This document shows positions 8,667 to 19,088 of a stretch of DNA of 64,000 nt, piece after piece. The stretch is taken from positions 2,604,001 to 2,668,000 of the forward strand of contig NZ_WWHU01000001.1 of NCBI RefSeq assembly GCF_009862785.1, written 5' to 3'. Source of the DNA: Gordonia sp. SID5947. Lineage in GTDB: Bacteria; Actinomycetota; Actinomycetes; Mycobacteriales; Mycobacteriaceae. Each line of letters opens with the position of its first letter. Positions within the stretch are counted from its first letter, which is position 1. The notes below the pieces were generated by a model, which was given only the letters and a program-made list of their open reading frames with translations, made no database searches and was not told the DNA's origin. The position numbers and the translations under genes were made by a program.

Positions 8667-9413
8667 ATGACATTTCAGGGACGGGTCGCGCTGGTCACCG
8701 GCGCGACGAGCGGTATCGGACGCGCGACGGCGATGCTGCTCGCGGCACGCGGGGCACATGTCGTGGCAAGCGGGCGGGACCGCGACCGGGGCCGGGCCGT
8801 GGCCGACGCGATCCACGATGCCGGCGGGACCGCCGACTTCGTGGCCGCCGATCTCACCGATGCCGCGGGCTGCCGGGCCCTGGCCGAGCAGGCGATCGCG
8901 GCGGCCGGCCGGGTGGACATCCTGATCAACAATGCCGCCATCGGACCGCTGGGACCCACGACGTCGATCACCGAGGACGTGTTCGACGCGTGTTTCGCCA
9001 CCAACGTCAAGGCGCCGTTCTACCTCGTCGGCGCGCTGGCACCGGCGATGGCCGAGCGCGGCGACGGTGTCATCGTCAACGTGAGCACCATGGTGGCCTC
9101 CTTCGGCACCGCCGGCTCCGCGGTCTACGGCTCGAGCAAGGCAGCCCTCAACTTGCTGACCAAGTCGTGGGCGGCCGAGTTCGGACCCCGAGGCGTGCGC
9201 GTCAACGCGGTCGCACCGGGCCCGACCCTCACCGAGGGCACCGCCGAGGTCTGGGGCGAGGCCGGACTCGAGAAACTCGCCCGGTCCGCGCCTGCCCGGC
9301 GGGTCGCCGGCCCCGACGACATCGCGGAGACCATCTGTTATCTGGCCGGTCCGTCGGCGGCCTTCATCCACGGCGCGGTGATGCCTGTCGACGGCGGACG
9401 GACGGCCGTCTGA
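8667..9413 (+). CDS. SDR family oxidoreductase
   Basis: This 248-residue classical short-chain dehydrogenase has the NAD(P)-binding TGATSGIG, the NNAAIG stabilising motif, the catalytic Ser in VSTMVASFG, YGSSK for Tyr and Lys, and the C-terminal PVDGGRTAV common to 3-oxoacyl-ACP-reductase-like members. The residue after the second strand is Arg in ASGRDRDR, which favours NADPH. Substrate is unknown. TATACG sits 12 bp before the ATG and may be a -10 element. It converges with the carboxylesterase gene. Confidence 0.85.
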   Translation: MTFQGRVALVTGATSGIGRATAMLLAARGAHVVASGRDRDRGRAVADAIHDAGGTADFVAADLTDAAGCRALAEQAIAAAGRVDILINNAAIGPLGPTTSITEDVFDACFATNVKAPFYLVGALAPAMAERGDGVIVNVSTMVASFGTAGSAVYGSSKAALNLLTKSWAAEFGPRGVRVNAVAPGPTLTEGTAEVWGEAGLEKLARSAPARRVAGPDDIAETICYLAGPSAAFIHGAVMPVDGGRTAV

Positions 9414-9435
9414 CCCAGCCTGGACGGCGATCCGA

Positions 9436-10989
<1,554 letters not shown>

Positions 10990-11079
10990 CTGTCCATGGT
11001 GTCCCTTTTCGCGGCACCGTGCCGGTGAGAGCGCCCACATGAGGCCGCACACTCCTCGACAAGCCCTAGGCTCGAGAGG

Positions 11080-11967
11080 GTGCCGCTCACCGATCTGATC
11101 CCGCTGCCCGGCGGTCTGTTCCGAATGGGTTCGGACCAGGATTACCCCGAGGAACAACCGCAGCACGAACGTGTCGTCGCCCCGTTCGCGATCGAGCGCC
11201 ATCCGGTCACGAATGCGCAGTACGCCGAGTTCGTCGAGGCGACCGGCTATGTGACGGTCGCCGAGGAGCCGATCGACTCAGACGACTTCCCGGGAGCCGA
11301 CCCGGCCGAACTGGTCCCCGGCTCGTTGGTCTTCACCCCCACGACGGGCCCGGTGGATCTGCGCGACTGGCGGCAGTGGTGGCGATGGCAACCGGGCGCG
11401 TCGTGGCGCGCCCCGGAAGGCGGTGCCTCCACGGTCGACGACCGGCCCGATCACCCGGTTACGCACATCGCCTACCGGGATGCCACGGCCTACACACAAT
11501 GGGCGGGTCGCCGTCTGCCGACCGAGGCGGAGTGGGAATTCGCGGCGCGCGGCGGTCTCGACGGACGAACCTTCGCGTGGGGGGACGAGTTCCGGCCCGG
11601 CGACCGGGAGATGGCGAACACGTGGAAGGGTCAGTTCCCCTTTCGGAACGACGGCTGGGGCACCACTTCTCCCGTGGGCGCCTTCCCGCCGAACGGCTTC
11701 GGCCTGCTCGACATGATCGGAAATGTCTGGGAGCGCTGCACCGACGTCTACGTTCCGCGTCACGTCCTCCCGGCCGACGGATCGGTGACCGCGGACGGCC
11801 GCCCCGACCTCCTGGCGCCGACGACGTCGCCGCAGGTCATGCGGGTCACCAAGGGTGGTTCCCACATCTGCGCCCCGGAGTACTGCCGGCGGTACCGGCC
11901 GGCCGCGAGATCGGCACAATCCGACGACTCGGCGACATCGCATATGGGATTCCGGTGCGTGATCTGA
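11080..11967 (+). CDS. Formylglycine-generating enzyme (FGE-sulfatase family)
   Basis: This 295-residue SUMF1-type protein converts the cysteine of a C-x-P-x-R sulfatase motif to formylglycine, using copper and oxygen. The family fold is clear: FRMGSDQDYPEEQPQHERVV at the start, GRRLPTEAEWEFAARGG, the GNVWERCTDVY block, and GGSHICAPEYCRRYRPAAR. Cys264 and Cys269 correspond to the active-site cysteine pair, so a functional enzyme is expected. The start is GTG 11080, with little leader. No sulfatase gene lies in this window, so its client must be elsewhere. Confidence 0.88.
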   Translation: MPLTDLIPLPGGLFRMGSDQDYPEEQPQHERVVAPFAIERHPVTNAQYAEFVEATGYVTVAEEPIDSDDFPGADPAELVPGSLVFTPTTGPVDLRDWRQWWRWQPGASWRAPEGGASTVDDRPDHPVTHIAYRDATAYTQWAGRRLPTEAEWEFAARGGLDGRTFAWGDEFRPGDREMANTWKGQFPFRNDGWGTTSPVGAFPPNGFGLLDMIGNVWERCTDVYVPRHVLPADGSVTADGRPDLLAPTTSPQVMRVTKGGSHICAPEYCRRYRPAARSAQSDDSATSHMGFRCVI

Positions 11968-12060
11968 CGCCCGGCCCCAGGCGACGGATGAGTCTCGTCA
12001 CAAATGGGAACGCCGCCCCGCCGAGAAGCGTTGTCCTTCGGGCTTGTCGCCGAGACCTGA

Positions 12061-12135
12061 TGGAGCCCCCTGTCAGGATTGAACTGACGACCGCTCGCTT
12101 ACAAGGCGAGTGCTCTACCACTGAGCTAAGGAGGC
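12061..12135 (-). tRNA. tRNA-Thr (anticodon UGU), CCA encoded
   Basis: Read on the minus strand, the sequence folds as a full cloverleaf. The 7-bp acceptor pairs GCCTCCT with AGGGGGC, the D arm contains AGCTCAGTGGTAGAGC, the anticodon stem is CTCGC/GCGAG around the loop CTTGTAA (anticodon TGT, threonine), and the T arm has GTTCAATCC. The 3' CCA is encoded. It would read ACA and ACG threonine codons, which are rare in this GC-rich genome except ACG. Its 5' end is only 4 bp from the start of the divergent thrE-like gene. Confidence 0.97.
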
Positions 12136-12139
12136 CTGC

Positions 12140-13635
12140 GTGCGCGAGTATATCGGCCGCGCATTGGGGTACCTGAACCCCATCCACCTCGTCGGTGGCC
12201 GCCAGGCCACCATCGACACCATCGAGCCCGGCAGCATCATGGTGTCGCCGCGCAAGCCGATCGACCGGTTCGACGTCGCCGCCATCACCGAGGTCCTGGA
12301 TCTGGCGACGAAAATCGGGGCGGTGCTGCTGGATTCGGGGACCGCCGCGACGGATACGCAACGCCAGATCGAGTTCGTCGCAGGCGTGTACGGACTCGAG
12401 GACGTCGACGTGGACGTCACCTACAACACCATCGTGGTGAGCGCGCGGCGCGGTGCGACGCTGCCGCCGATCACGACGATGGAACAGGTCTACTACCGCT
12501 CGATGGACTTCACCCGACTCGCCGAGATCGACCGGCTGGTGCGACGCATCCGCGACATGGCCCTCACCCCGGCCACCGCACACCGGATGGTCGACGAGAT
12601 CATCACGGCACCGCATCCCTACCCCACTGGATCGCCACGTCCGCGTGGGGTCTGATGGCGGGCGGCATCTCCGTGTTGCTGGGCGGCGGATTGCTGGGCG
12701 CGTTGCTGGCCTTCGTCAGTACCGTCGCCGTCATCCTCGTGAATCGCAGGCTCAACCGCATCGGCACCCCGGTGTTCTTCCAGCAGTTCACCGGCGGCGT
12801 CATCGCGGTGGTGCCGGCCGCGGTCACCTTCGGCCTCTCCGAACGCCTGAACTTCGATCTGAGTCCGTCCTTCGTCATCGCGGCCGGGATCGTGGTACTG
12901 CTCTCCGGTCTGTCCCTCGTCGGTTCCGTACAGGACGCGATCACGGGGGCGCCGATCACCGGTGTGGCCCGATTCTTCGAACTGCTGCTCATGACCGGTG
13001 GGCTCATCGCGGGTGTCGGTATCGCGATCCAGCTGTTCGAGCACGCGGGCATCTACCTGCCGACGATCACCCCGGACACCACGTTTCCCGCGGTCGAGCT
13101 CCCCTCCCGCATCTTCGCCGGGGCGGTCGCGGCATTTGCCTACGCGCTGGCCAGCTACGCCGAGAAACAAGCCCTTCCGGTCGCCTTCGTGGGCGGGGCG
13201 ATCGGTGCGGCCGTGGTCGCGGTGGCCACCTTCACCTCGGTCGGTGACGTCGTCGCCAACGGCATAGCGGCCGCCCTCGTCGGCTTCCTCGGTGGCCTCA
13301 TGGCCCGCCGTGCACTCACCCCGCCGCTGGTCGTCGCGGTCGCGGGCATCACACCACTGCTACCGGGTCTGGCCGTCTATCGCGGTCTCTACGGAATCCT
13401 GAACGAACAGACCGTCAACGGATTCACGTGGATCACCAGCGCCCTCGCGATCGGCTGTGCACTGGCCGCGGGAGTGACCCTCGGTGAGTTCATCGCACGC
13501 TCGCTCCGCCGACCTCAACTGGCGGTCCGTCCCGCCTGGATGGCGATGCTCCGGCGCAACCGGGCACACGGGCGCTTCCCGATCGGTGACCGACGTCGCC
13601 AGGTCATCACGGACCGACCGCGACCGAGCAGGTAG
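12140..13635 (+). pseudogene. thrE: ThrE-like threonine/serine exporter, frameshifted by one missing base
   Basis: Two abutting frames together look like one ThrE protein of about 498 residues. The first, 12140-12655 (from GTG), carries the DUF1212-type cytoplasmic domain; the second, 12655-13635, carries about ten hydrophobic segments of the exporter domain and a basic tail. Reading upstream of the second ATG in its own frame gives WIATSAWGLMAGG, the natural continuation of PHPYP from the first frame. Adding one C to the CCCC run 12622-12625 joins them as PYPHWIATSAW. ThrE exports threonine and serine across the inner membrane. The break is a real mutation or an assembly error. Confidence 0.78.
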
Positions 13636-13719
13636 AATCGGGTGTCGCGCCCACCACATCAGGCGCGGCGCCGCCAGCCACCCACAGCTGGACACACGAT
13701 TGCGAAGCAAGAGGGAAAC

Positions 13720-13881
13720 ATGCCTGCGAAGACCACCGACATCCCCGACGACGAGTTGGAGCCGGTAGCCGACGAGACCGCCAACTCGGCGCGCCGCGTC
13801 GTCGCCGCCTACGCGACCGACGCCGACGAATGCCGGATGCTCCTGTCGATGTTGGGGATCGCGCCGGGCGAGAACGCCTAG
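13720..13881 (+). CDS. Small acidic protein upstream of otsA, unknown function
   Basis: The predicted protein has 53 residues from ATG 13720, preceded by GAGGG at 9 bases. It is acidic and helical-looking: [20 protein letters not shown] followed by [20 protein letters not shown]. No family is recognised. The stop is 4 bp before the GTG of otsA, so the two are probably co-transcribed and perhaps translationally coupled. The good ribosome binding site and tight spacing support a real gene. Its single Cys sits in the C-terminal helix. A regulatory partner for trehalose synthesis is only a positional guess. Confidence 0.6.
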   Translation: MPAKTTDIPDDELEPVADETANSARRVVAAYATDADECRMLLSMLGIAPGENA

Positions 13882-13885
13882 CACC

Positions 13886-15421
13886 GTGGCGGAGTCCGGG
13901 CACGTCTCGAGTGGCGGGACCACCGCCGAACATCCCAAGGGTGACGCACATTTCGTCGTCGTCGCGAATCGTCTCCCCGTCGACAAAGAAGTGTTGCCCG
14001 ACGGCACGGTCAACTGGAAGCGCAGCCCCGGCGGTCTGGTCACCGCGCTCGAGCCGATCCTGCGAGCGCAGACCGGGGCGTGGGTTGGCTGGTCCGGCAT
14101 CGCCGACTCCGACGACAACCCGGACATCGAGGGCGTCGAGATCCACGCGGTCCCGTTGTCGACACAGGAGATCGCCGAATACTACGAGGGCTTCTCCAAC
14201 GCCACCCTGTGGCCGCTCTACCACGACGTCATCGTCAAACCCGAGTACCACCGCGAATGGTGGAACGCCTACGTGGAGGTGAACCGCCGGTTCGCCGAGG
14301 CGACCGCCAAGGCGGCGGCCGAGGGTGCGATCGTGTGGATCCAGGACTACCAGCTACAGCTCGTCCCGAAGATGCTGCGGATGCTGCGGCCGGACCTCAA
14401 GATCGGGTTCTTTCTGCACATCCCGTTCCCACCGGTCGAACTGTTCATGCAACTCCCCTGGCGAACCGAGATCGTCGAAGGTCTGCTCGGTGCCGACCTC
14501 ATCGGGTTCCATCTGCCCGGGGGCGCCCAGAACTTCCTCTTCCTCGCCCGTCGGCTGGCCGGGCAGGCCACCAGCAAGGGTTCGGTCGGCGTGCGGTCCC
14601 GCTTCGGCGTGGTGCAGGTCGGATTCCGCACCGTGCGGGTGGGCGCCTTCCCGATCTCCATCGATTCCGGCGACCTCGACGCCAACTCCCGGTCCAAGGA
14701 GATCCGCAAGCGGGCGGCGGAGATCCGAGAGGAACTCGGCAACCCGAAGACGATCATGCTCGGTGTCGACCGGCTCGACTACACCAAGGGCATCGACGTT
14801 CGACTCAAGGCACTGTCGGAACTGCTGGCGGAGAAGCGGATCGACCCCGAACAGACCGTGATGGTGCAGTTGGCCACCCCGAGCCGGGAGCGCGTGGACA
14901 GTTATGTCCGGATGAGGGCAGGCATCGAGCAGCTCGTCGGCAACATCAACGGCACCTACGGCAGCGTCGGCCAGCCGGTGATCCAGTACCTGCACCGTCC
15001 GGTCCCCCGCGACGAACTGATCGCCTTCTTCGTCGCCGCCGACGTGATGCTCGTGACGCCGCTGCGTGACGGGATGAACCTGGTCGCCAAGGAGTACGTC
15101 GCCTGCCGCAGCGACCTCGGGGGCGCCCTGGTGCTCAGCGAGTTCACCGGCGCCGCAGCGGAATTGAGGTCCGCCTATCAGGCGAATCCCTACGATCTCG
15201 ACGGCGTCAAGGATGCGATCGTCGCCGCCGTCGAGCAGACCGAGGACGAGGGACGACGACGGATGCGCGCACTCAGACGCCAGGTCCTCACCCACAACGT
15301 GACGAAATGGGCGGAGAGCTTCCTGGGTACCCTGTCGTCGTTGTCGGAGACGGCCGCCGACGCCAACCGTGGCGTCCACCTCGTCGAGGGCGGTTCAGAA
15401 TCGTCCGGCCGGGACAGATGA
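13886..15421 (+). CDS. otsA: Trehalose-6-phosphate synthase OtsA
   Basis: This 511-residue family-20 glycosyltransferase makes trehalose-6-phosphate from a nucleotide-glucose and glucose-6-phosphate in the cytoplasm. Conserved blocks are [54 protein letters not shown], the phosphate-binding [11 protein letters not shown], and [14 protein letters not shown] near the C-terminus. It starts at GTG 13886, 4 bp after the small upstream gene. Its stop overlaps the ATG of otsB by four bases (ATGA), so synthase and phosphatase are coupled. Trehalose also feeds mycolate carriers in this bacterial group. Confidence 0.96.
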   Translation: MAESGHVSSGGTTAEHPKGDAHFVVVANRLPVDKEVLPDGTVNWKRSPGGLVTALEPILRAQTGAWVGWSGIADSDDNPDIEGVEIHAVPLSTQEIAEYYEGFSNATLWPLYHDVIVKPEYHREWWNAYVEVNRRFAEATAKAAAEGAIVWIQDYQLQLVPKMLRMLRPDLKIGFFLHIPFPPVELFMQLPWRTEIVEGLLGADLIGFHLPGGAQNFLFLARRLAGQATSKGSVGVRSRFGVVQVGFRTVRVGAFPISIDSGDLDANSRSKEIRKRAAEIREELGNPKTIMLGVDRLDYTKGIDVRLKALSELLAEKRIDPEQTVMVQLATPSRERVDSYVRMRAGIEQLVGNINGTYGSVGQPVIQYLHRPVPRDELIAFFVAADVMLVTPLRDGMNLVAKEYVACRSDLGGALVLSEFTGAAAELRSAYQANPYDLDGVKDAIVAAVEQTEDEGRRRMRALRRQVLTHNVTKWAESFLGTLSSLSETAADANRGVHLVEGGSESSGRDR

Positions 15422-16206
15422 GCGCGACCGGGATTCCGGCCGACCTGCGCGAGGCGCTGCTGCGCGCCGCGCAGTCGCGCCGCCTGCTGGTGGCATCCGA
15501 CTACGACGGGTGCGTCTCGCCGCTGGTCTCCCGTCCGGAAGACGCCGTTCCCGATCCGGCATCGGTGGCAGCGATCGAGGCGGCCGCCCACCTGCCCGCC
15601 ACCGCAGCCGCCGTCATCTCCGGACGCGCGCTCTCGGTGCTCGCCAAGCTGTCGGGGCTCTCGGAACCGGTGACCCTCGTGGGCAGTCACGGCAGCGAGT
15701 TCGAATCCGGCTTCGCCGCCGAGATCACCGACGAGCACCGCGCGCTCCTCGCCCGGATCATCGACGAACTACGTTCCATCGCAGTCGATTACCCTGGCGC
15801 CATGGTGGAGACCAAGCCCGCGAGCGCGGTCATCCACGTGCGCAATGCGACACCCGCGGACGCCGAGACCGCACTGCGGCGCACCCGATCCGGCCCGGCC
15901 GCGTGGTCCGGGGTCGAGGTGACCGAGGGCAAGGCCGTCATCGAACTCGCCGTCATCGAGACCAGCAAGGGCCATGCTCTCGACGTACTCCGCGATCGAT
16001 TCGACGCCGACGTGGTGATCTACCTCGGCGACGACGTCACCGACGAGAAGGCGTTCGCACACCTGCGATCCGACGGCGACGTCAGCATCAAGGTCGGCGC
16101 AGGCGACACCGCGGCGGCGTACCGGATCGAAGACACCGACGACGTGGCGACCGTTCTCGAGTTCGTCACCGGCCGTCGTCGGGAATGGTTGTCGGACAAG
16201 GGTTGA
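15418..16206 (+). CDS. otsB: Trehalose-6-phosphate phosphatase OtsB
   Basis: The protein has 262 residues from the ATG at 15418 overlapping the otsA stop. HAD-phosphatase motifs are visible: motif I is [11 protein letters not shown], where the two Asp are nucleophile and acid/base and the usual Thr after DG is Cys; the SGR of motif II is in [11 protein letters not shown]; and [12 protein letters not shown] binds magnesium. SHGSE is typical of trehalose phosphatases. It lacks the long N-terminal domain of mycobacterial OtsB2, so it is the short form. It removes phosphate from the OtsA product to give trehalose. Confidence 0.93.
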   Translation: MSATGIPADLREALLRAAQSRRLLVASDYDGCVSPLVSRPEDAVPDPASVAAIEAAAHLPATAAAVISGRALSVLAKLSGLSEPVTLVGSHGSEFESGFAAEITDEHRALLARIIDELRSIAVDYPGAMVETKPASAVIHVRNATPADAETALRRTRSGPAAWSGVEVTEGKAVIELAVIETSKGHALDVLRDRFDADVVIYLGDDVTDEKAFAHLRSDGDVSIKVGAGDTAAAYRIEDTDDVATVLEFVTGRRREWLSDKG

Positions 16207-16265
16207 CCGGCCGTCCCGATCCGCCGAGCGGGTACCGGACCTCGTCGATCGGCGTCACTCCGGCA

Positions 16266-17078
16266 TCAGCCGATACGGATGCGTTGCTCTCCGGTGTCCA
16301 CCGGCAGGTCGCCCCGCACGGTCGCGGTGACCTTGTAGTAATTGAGATTGATCGTGCCACGGTGGTTGTCGAGGAACGCTGTGTCGGCGGCATCGCGGCC
16401 GGTGGAGATCCGCACCAGGCTCTGCCGTGGCGCGAGCCGGGTGGCGTCCACCACCACCCATTCGTCGTCGATGATGGCCTCGGCCACCGCGTGGAAGTCC
16501 ATCGGGTCGCAGCCGGGAGCGTAGACGGCGACCAGGCGTGCCGGGATGTTGAGCGCGCGCAGCAGAGCGACGACGAGGTGCGCGTAGTCCCGGCATACGC
16601 CCGCCCCGGCGAGCAGGGTGTCCGCAGCGCCGTCGATCGGATCACTCGCCCCCGGTATGTAACTCAGCCGGTTCTGTACGAACGAGGTCACCTGGGTGAG
16701 CAGTTCGCGCGGCGGCAGACTGAGGTCGAACTGCCCTGCCACGAAACCGAAGAACTTGTCACATTCGGCATATCGGCTGGGCCGCAGATAGATCGAGCGG
16801 TCGGTGATACCCACCGGAATCGGATCGGCCGGCGTGGTGACCGAGGCCGAGTACTCGACCGACAACAGACCGGACTCGATCTGCAGGCGATGGATACGAC
16901 TGCCGTGCTCGCCCACGATCTCCTCCGGCTCGACCGGATCCCCGTCGATGGTGACCGTCAACGACTCGGTCATCGTGAGACCGGGTAGCCGCGCGACGGC
17001 TATCTGCATCTCCAACTCGGTGGCGGCAGAGACATAGACCTCGAGGGAGGCCGCGACGTCACGTGGGGATGTGGTCAT
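16266..17078 (-). CDS. Transglutaminase-like family protein
   Basis: The protein has 270 residues. The N-terminal half is beta-rich and carries a mycobacterial-type transglutaminase N domain. The C-terminal half has the papain-like transglutaminase core: Cys in AGVCRDYAHLVVALLRAL, His in PMDFHAVAEAII and Asp in WVVVDATRLAP. In bacteria such proteins are usually thiol proteases or amidases rather than crosslinkers. There is no signal peptide. ATG 17078 was preferred over the ATG 18 bases upstream. It converges on otsB. Confidence 0.85.
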   Translation of the reverse strand: MTTSPRDVAASLEVYVSAATELEMQIAVARLPGLTMTESLTVTIDGDPVEPEEIVGEHGSRIHRLQIESGLLSVEYSASVTTPADPIPVGITDRSIYLRPSRYAECDKFFGFVAGQFDLSLPPRELLTQVTSFVQNRLSYIPGASDPIDGAADTLLAGAGVCRDYAHLVVALLRALNIPARLVAVYAPGCDPMDFHAVAEAIIDDEWVVVDATRLAPRQSLVRISTGRDAADTAFLDNHRGTINLNYYKVTATVRGDLPVDTGEQRIRIG

Positions 17079-17132
17079 GAAACCACGGTAAGTCATCGAC
17101 GATCCGCCGGCCGGGCGGGACCGTCCGACTCC

Positions 17133-18254
17133 TCAGTCCGCCGCCGTCGCGCCGACCGGATCGGCGTAGATCACGCTGAGCGCCACGACGACCGCTGCGC
17201 TCTCCTGTACGCGAATCCCGAAGCGGGACGGCGCGATCTCCAGCGGCCGACTGATCGTGGAAGCCTTGTCGAAGGCGGCCTGCACCGGCGCGAGACCGTC
17301 GGAGTGCGCGGCGAACGCGTCGCCGGACACCACGATCGAGTCCGGGTTGAGGACGTCGCGCAGCATCGCGACGGTGGCGCCGAGGACGTCGGCGCGGTCG
17401 TCGGCGATGAGTGCGGAATCCTCAGCGATCCCCCACCGTTGCGCGGCCCGCCGGGTCGGTCCACTGCCGATCACCTGTTGCAGCGTTGCGGTCGGCCCAT
17501 CCGCGAGGACCGATGCGTGCACGGGCAGATGCCCGATGGTTCCGGCACCCCGGACCGGCATGTGCACCTTGCCGTCGATCGTCATCGCCATGCCGACGGT
17601 CTCCCGGGCGTAGAAGAACAGTCCCGTGCCGTCGAACTCTCGCGGGTAGGTCAGGAGCAGTTCGGCCGCGGCCATCGCCTGCACGTGCTCGCACACCGAG
17701 ACCGGCACCCCCAGTTCGGACGACAACATCGATCCGACGGGCACCCGGCGCCAACCGAGCACCGGGTGGTCGACGATTCCGGTCGCGGCGTCGACCAGGC
17801 CGCCCGACGCGACACCGGCCCACAGCAATCGACGGCCCCCGAAGCGCGCGGCGAGCTCACGCAACTGACGGCAGAGATCGCCGACCGCGGACTCGTCGTG
17901 CGGGGTTCGTACGGCGTGACTGTAGAGCGTCCTCCCGCCGAGGTCGGCGATCGCCAGCAGTGTCCGGCGGGCACCGATGTGCATGCCCGCGACGCACAAC
18001 TTGTCCCTGTCGAGGGTCAGCGGATTCTTCGGCCGGCCGATACCGCCCGGGTCGACCAGATCGGGCCGCTCGACGACGAGTCCGAGTCGCGCGAGGATCG
18101 TGACCTGCCTGTTGATGGTGGCCGGCGAGAGTGACGTGGCCGCCGACAGGTGATCGCGGGTGACCGGGGCGTTCACACGGACCGCCTGCAAAACCGCGGC
18201 CGCCGGTACCGAGCCCACCTGCAGCGCCGCTGGCACTACTCCGGTGGACGACAT
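17133..18254 (-). CDS. ROK-family transcriptional regulator
   Basis: The protein has 373 residues. An N-terminal winged helix-turn-helix (LSAATSLSPATINRQVTILA) is followed by a ROK (sugar-kinase-like) domain beginning near LCVAGMHIGARRTLLAIADL. The zinc-binding C-x-C-G-x-x-G-C motif of classical ROK proteins is absent; the expected place reads GTIGHLPVHAS. Its neighbours (SDR, L,D-transpeptidase) match the setting of M. tuberculosis Rv0485 as I recall it. It is divergent from the SDR with a 42-bp gap containing an imperfect inverted repeat, CTAGCAA and TCGCTAA, a possible operator for both genes. Confidence 0.82.
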   Translation of the reverse strand: MSSTGVVPAALQVGSVPAAAVLQAVRVNAPVTRDHLSAATSLSPATINRQVTILARLGLVVERPDLVDPGGIGRPKNPLTLDRDKLCVAGMHIGARRTLLAIADLGGRTLYSHAVRTPHDESAVGDLCRQLRELAARFGGRRLLWAGVASGGLVDAATGIVDHPVLGWRRVPVGSMLSSELGVPVSVCEHVQAMAAAELLLTYPREFDGTGLFFYARETVGMAMTIDGKVHMPVRGAGTIGHLPVHASVLADGPTATLQQVIGSGPTRRAAQRWGIAEDSALIADDRADVLGATVAMLRDVLNPDSIVVSGDAFAAHSDGLAPVQAAFDKASTISRPLEIAPSRFGIRVQESAAVVVALSVIYADPVGATAAD

Positions 18255-18296
18255 GCACTGAATCTAGCAATGGGTGCGCGTCGCTAAGCTGAACCC

Positions 18297-19067
18297 ATGA
18301 GTACCAGCACGGCACAAGCAGGTTCGTCGGAGTCCGGGCAGAAGGTCGCGGTGGTCACCGGTGCGAGTTCGGGTATCGGCGCCGCGACCGCTCGAGAGCT
18401 CGCCGGTCAGGGCTATCACGTGGTGCTCGGGGCGCGACGGACCGAGCTGGTCGACGAGCTCGCGGCCGAGATCGGTGGCACCGGCCGACAACTCGATGTG
18501 ACCGACGAGAACTCGGTGGATGCCTTTGTGGCCGGCCTGGACAAGGTCCACGTACTGGTGAACAACGCGGGCGGTGCCAAGGGACTCGACCCGGTGGCGA
18601 CCGCCGACCTCGACGACTGGCGGTGGATGTGGGAGACCAACGTCCTCGGCACCCTGCGCATGACCAAGGCCCTGATCCCGGCGCTCATCGCATCCGGAGA
18701 CGGACTCATCGTGACGATCACGTCGATCGCTGCGATCGAACCCTACGACAACGGAGCCGGATACACCTCGGCCAAGCACGCACAGGCGATGATGCACCGC
18801 ACCCTGCGTTTCGAGTTGCTGGGAAAGCCCGTGCGTCTCACCGAGATCGCGCCCGGCATGGTGGAGACGGACTTCTCCCTCGTCCGATTCGAGGGCGACA
18901 AGGAGCGGGCGGACGCCGTGTACGAGGGCCTCACCCCGCTCAGCGCGGACGACGTGGCCGAGGTGATCGGCTTCGTGGCGTCGCGACCGCCACATGTCGA
19001 CCTCGACCAGATCATCATCAAGCCGCGCGACCAGGCATCGGCCCGGCGCAACGTCAAGACCGGCTGA
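18297..19067 (+). CDS. SDR family oxidoreductase (Rv0484c-like)
   Basis: This 256-residue classical SDR has TGASSGIG at about residue 23, NNAGG, the catalytic Ser in TITSIAAIEPY, and YTSAK for Tyr/Lys. After the dinucleotide fold comes GARR, which favours NADPH. The C-terminal GMVETDFSLVRFEGD is like the YdfG branch, which acts on 3-hydroxy acids such as serine; the true substrate is unknown. It is divergent from the ROK regulator, which may control it, and converges on the L,D-transpeptidase gene. Confidence 0.85.
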   Translation: MSTSTAQAGSSESGQKVAVVTGASSGIGAATARELAGQGYHVVLGARRTELVDELAAEIGGTGRQLDVTDENSVDAFVAGLDKVHVLVNNAGGAKGLDPVATADLDDWRWMWETNVLGTLRMTKALIPALIASGDGLIVTITSIAAIEPYDNGAGYTSAKHAQAMMHRTLRFELLGKPVRLTEIAPGMVETDFSLVRFEGDKERADAVYEGLTPLSADDVAEVIGFVASRPPHVDLDQIIIKPRDQASARRNVKTG

Positions 19068-19088
19068 ACGACAGTTCGCTGCCGCGGG

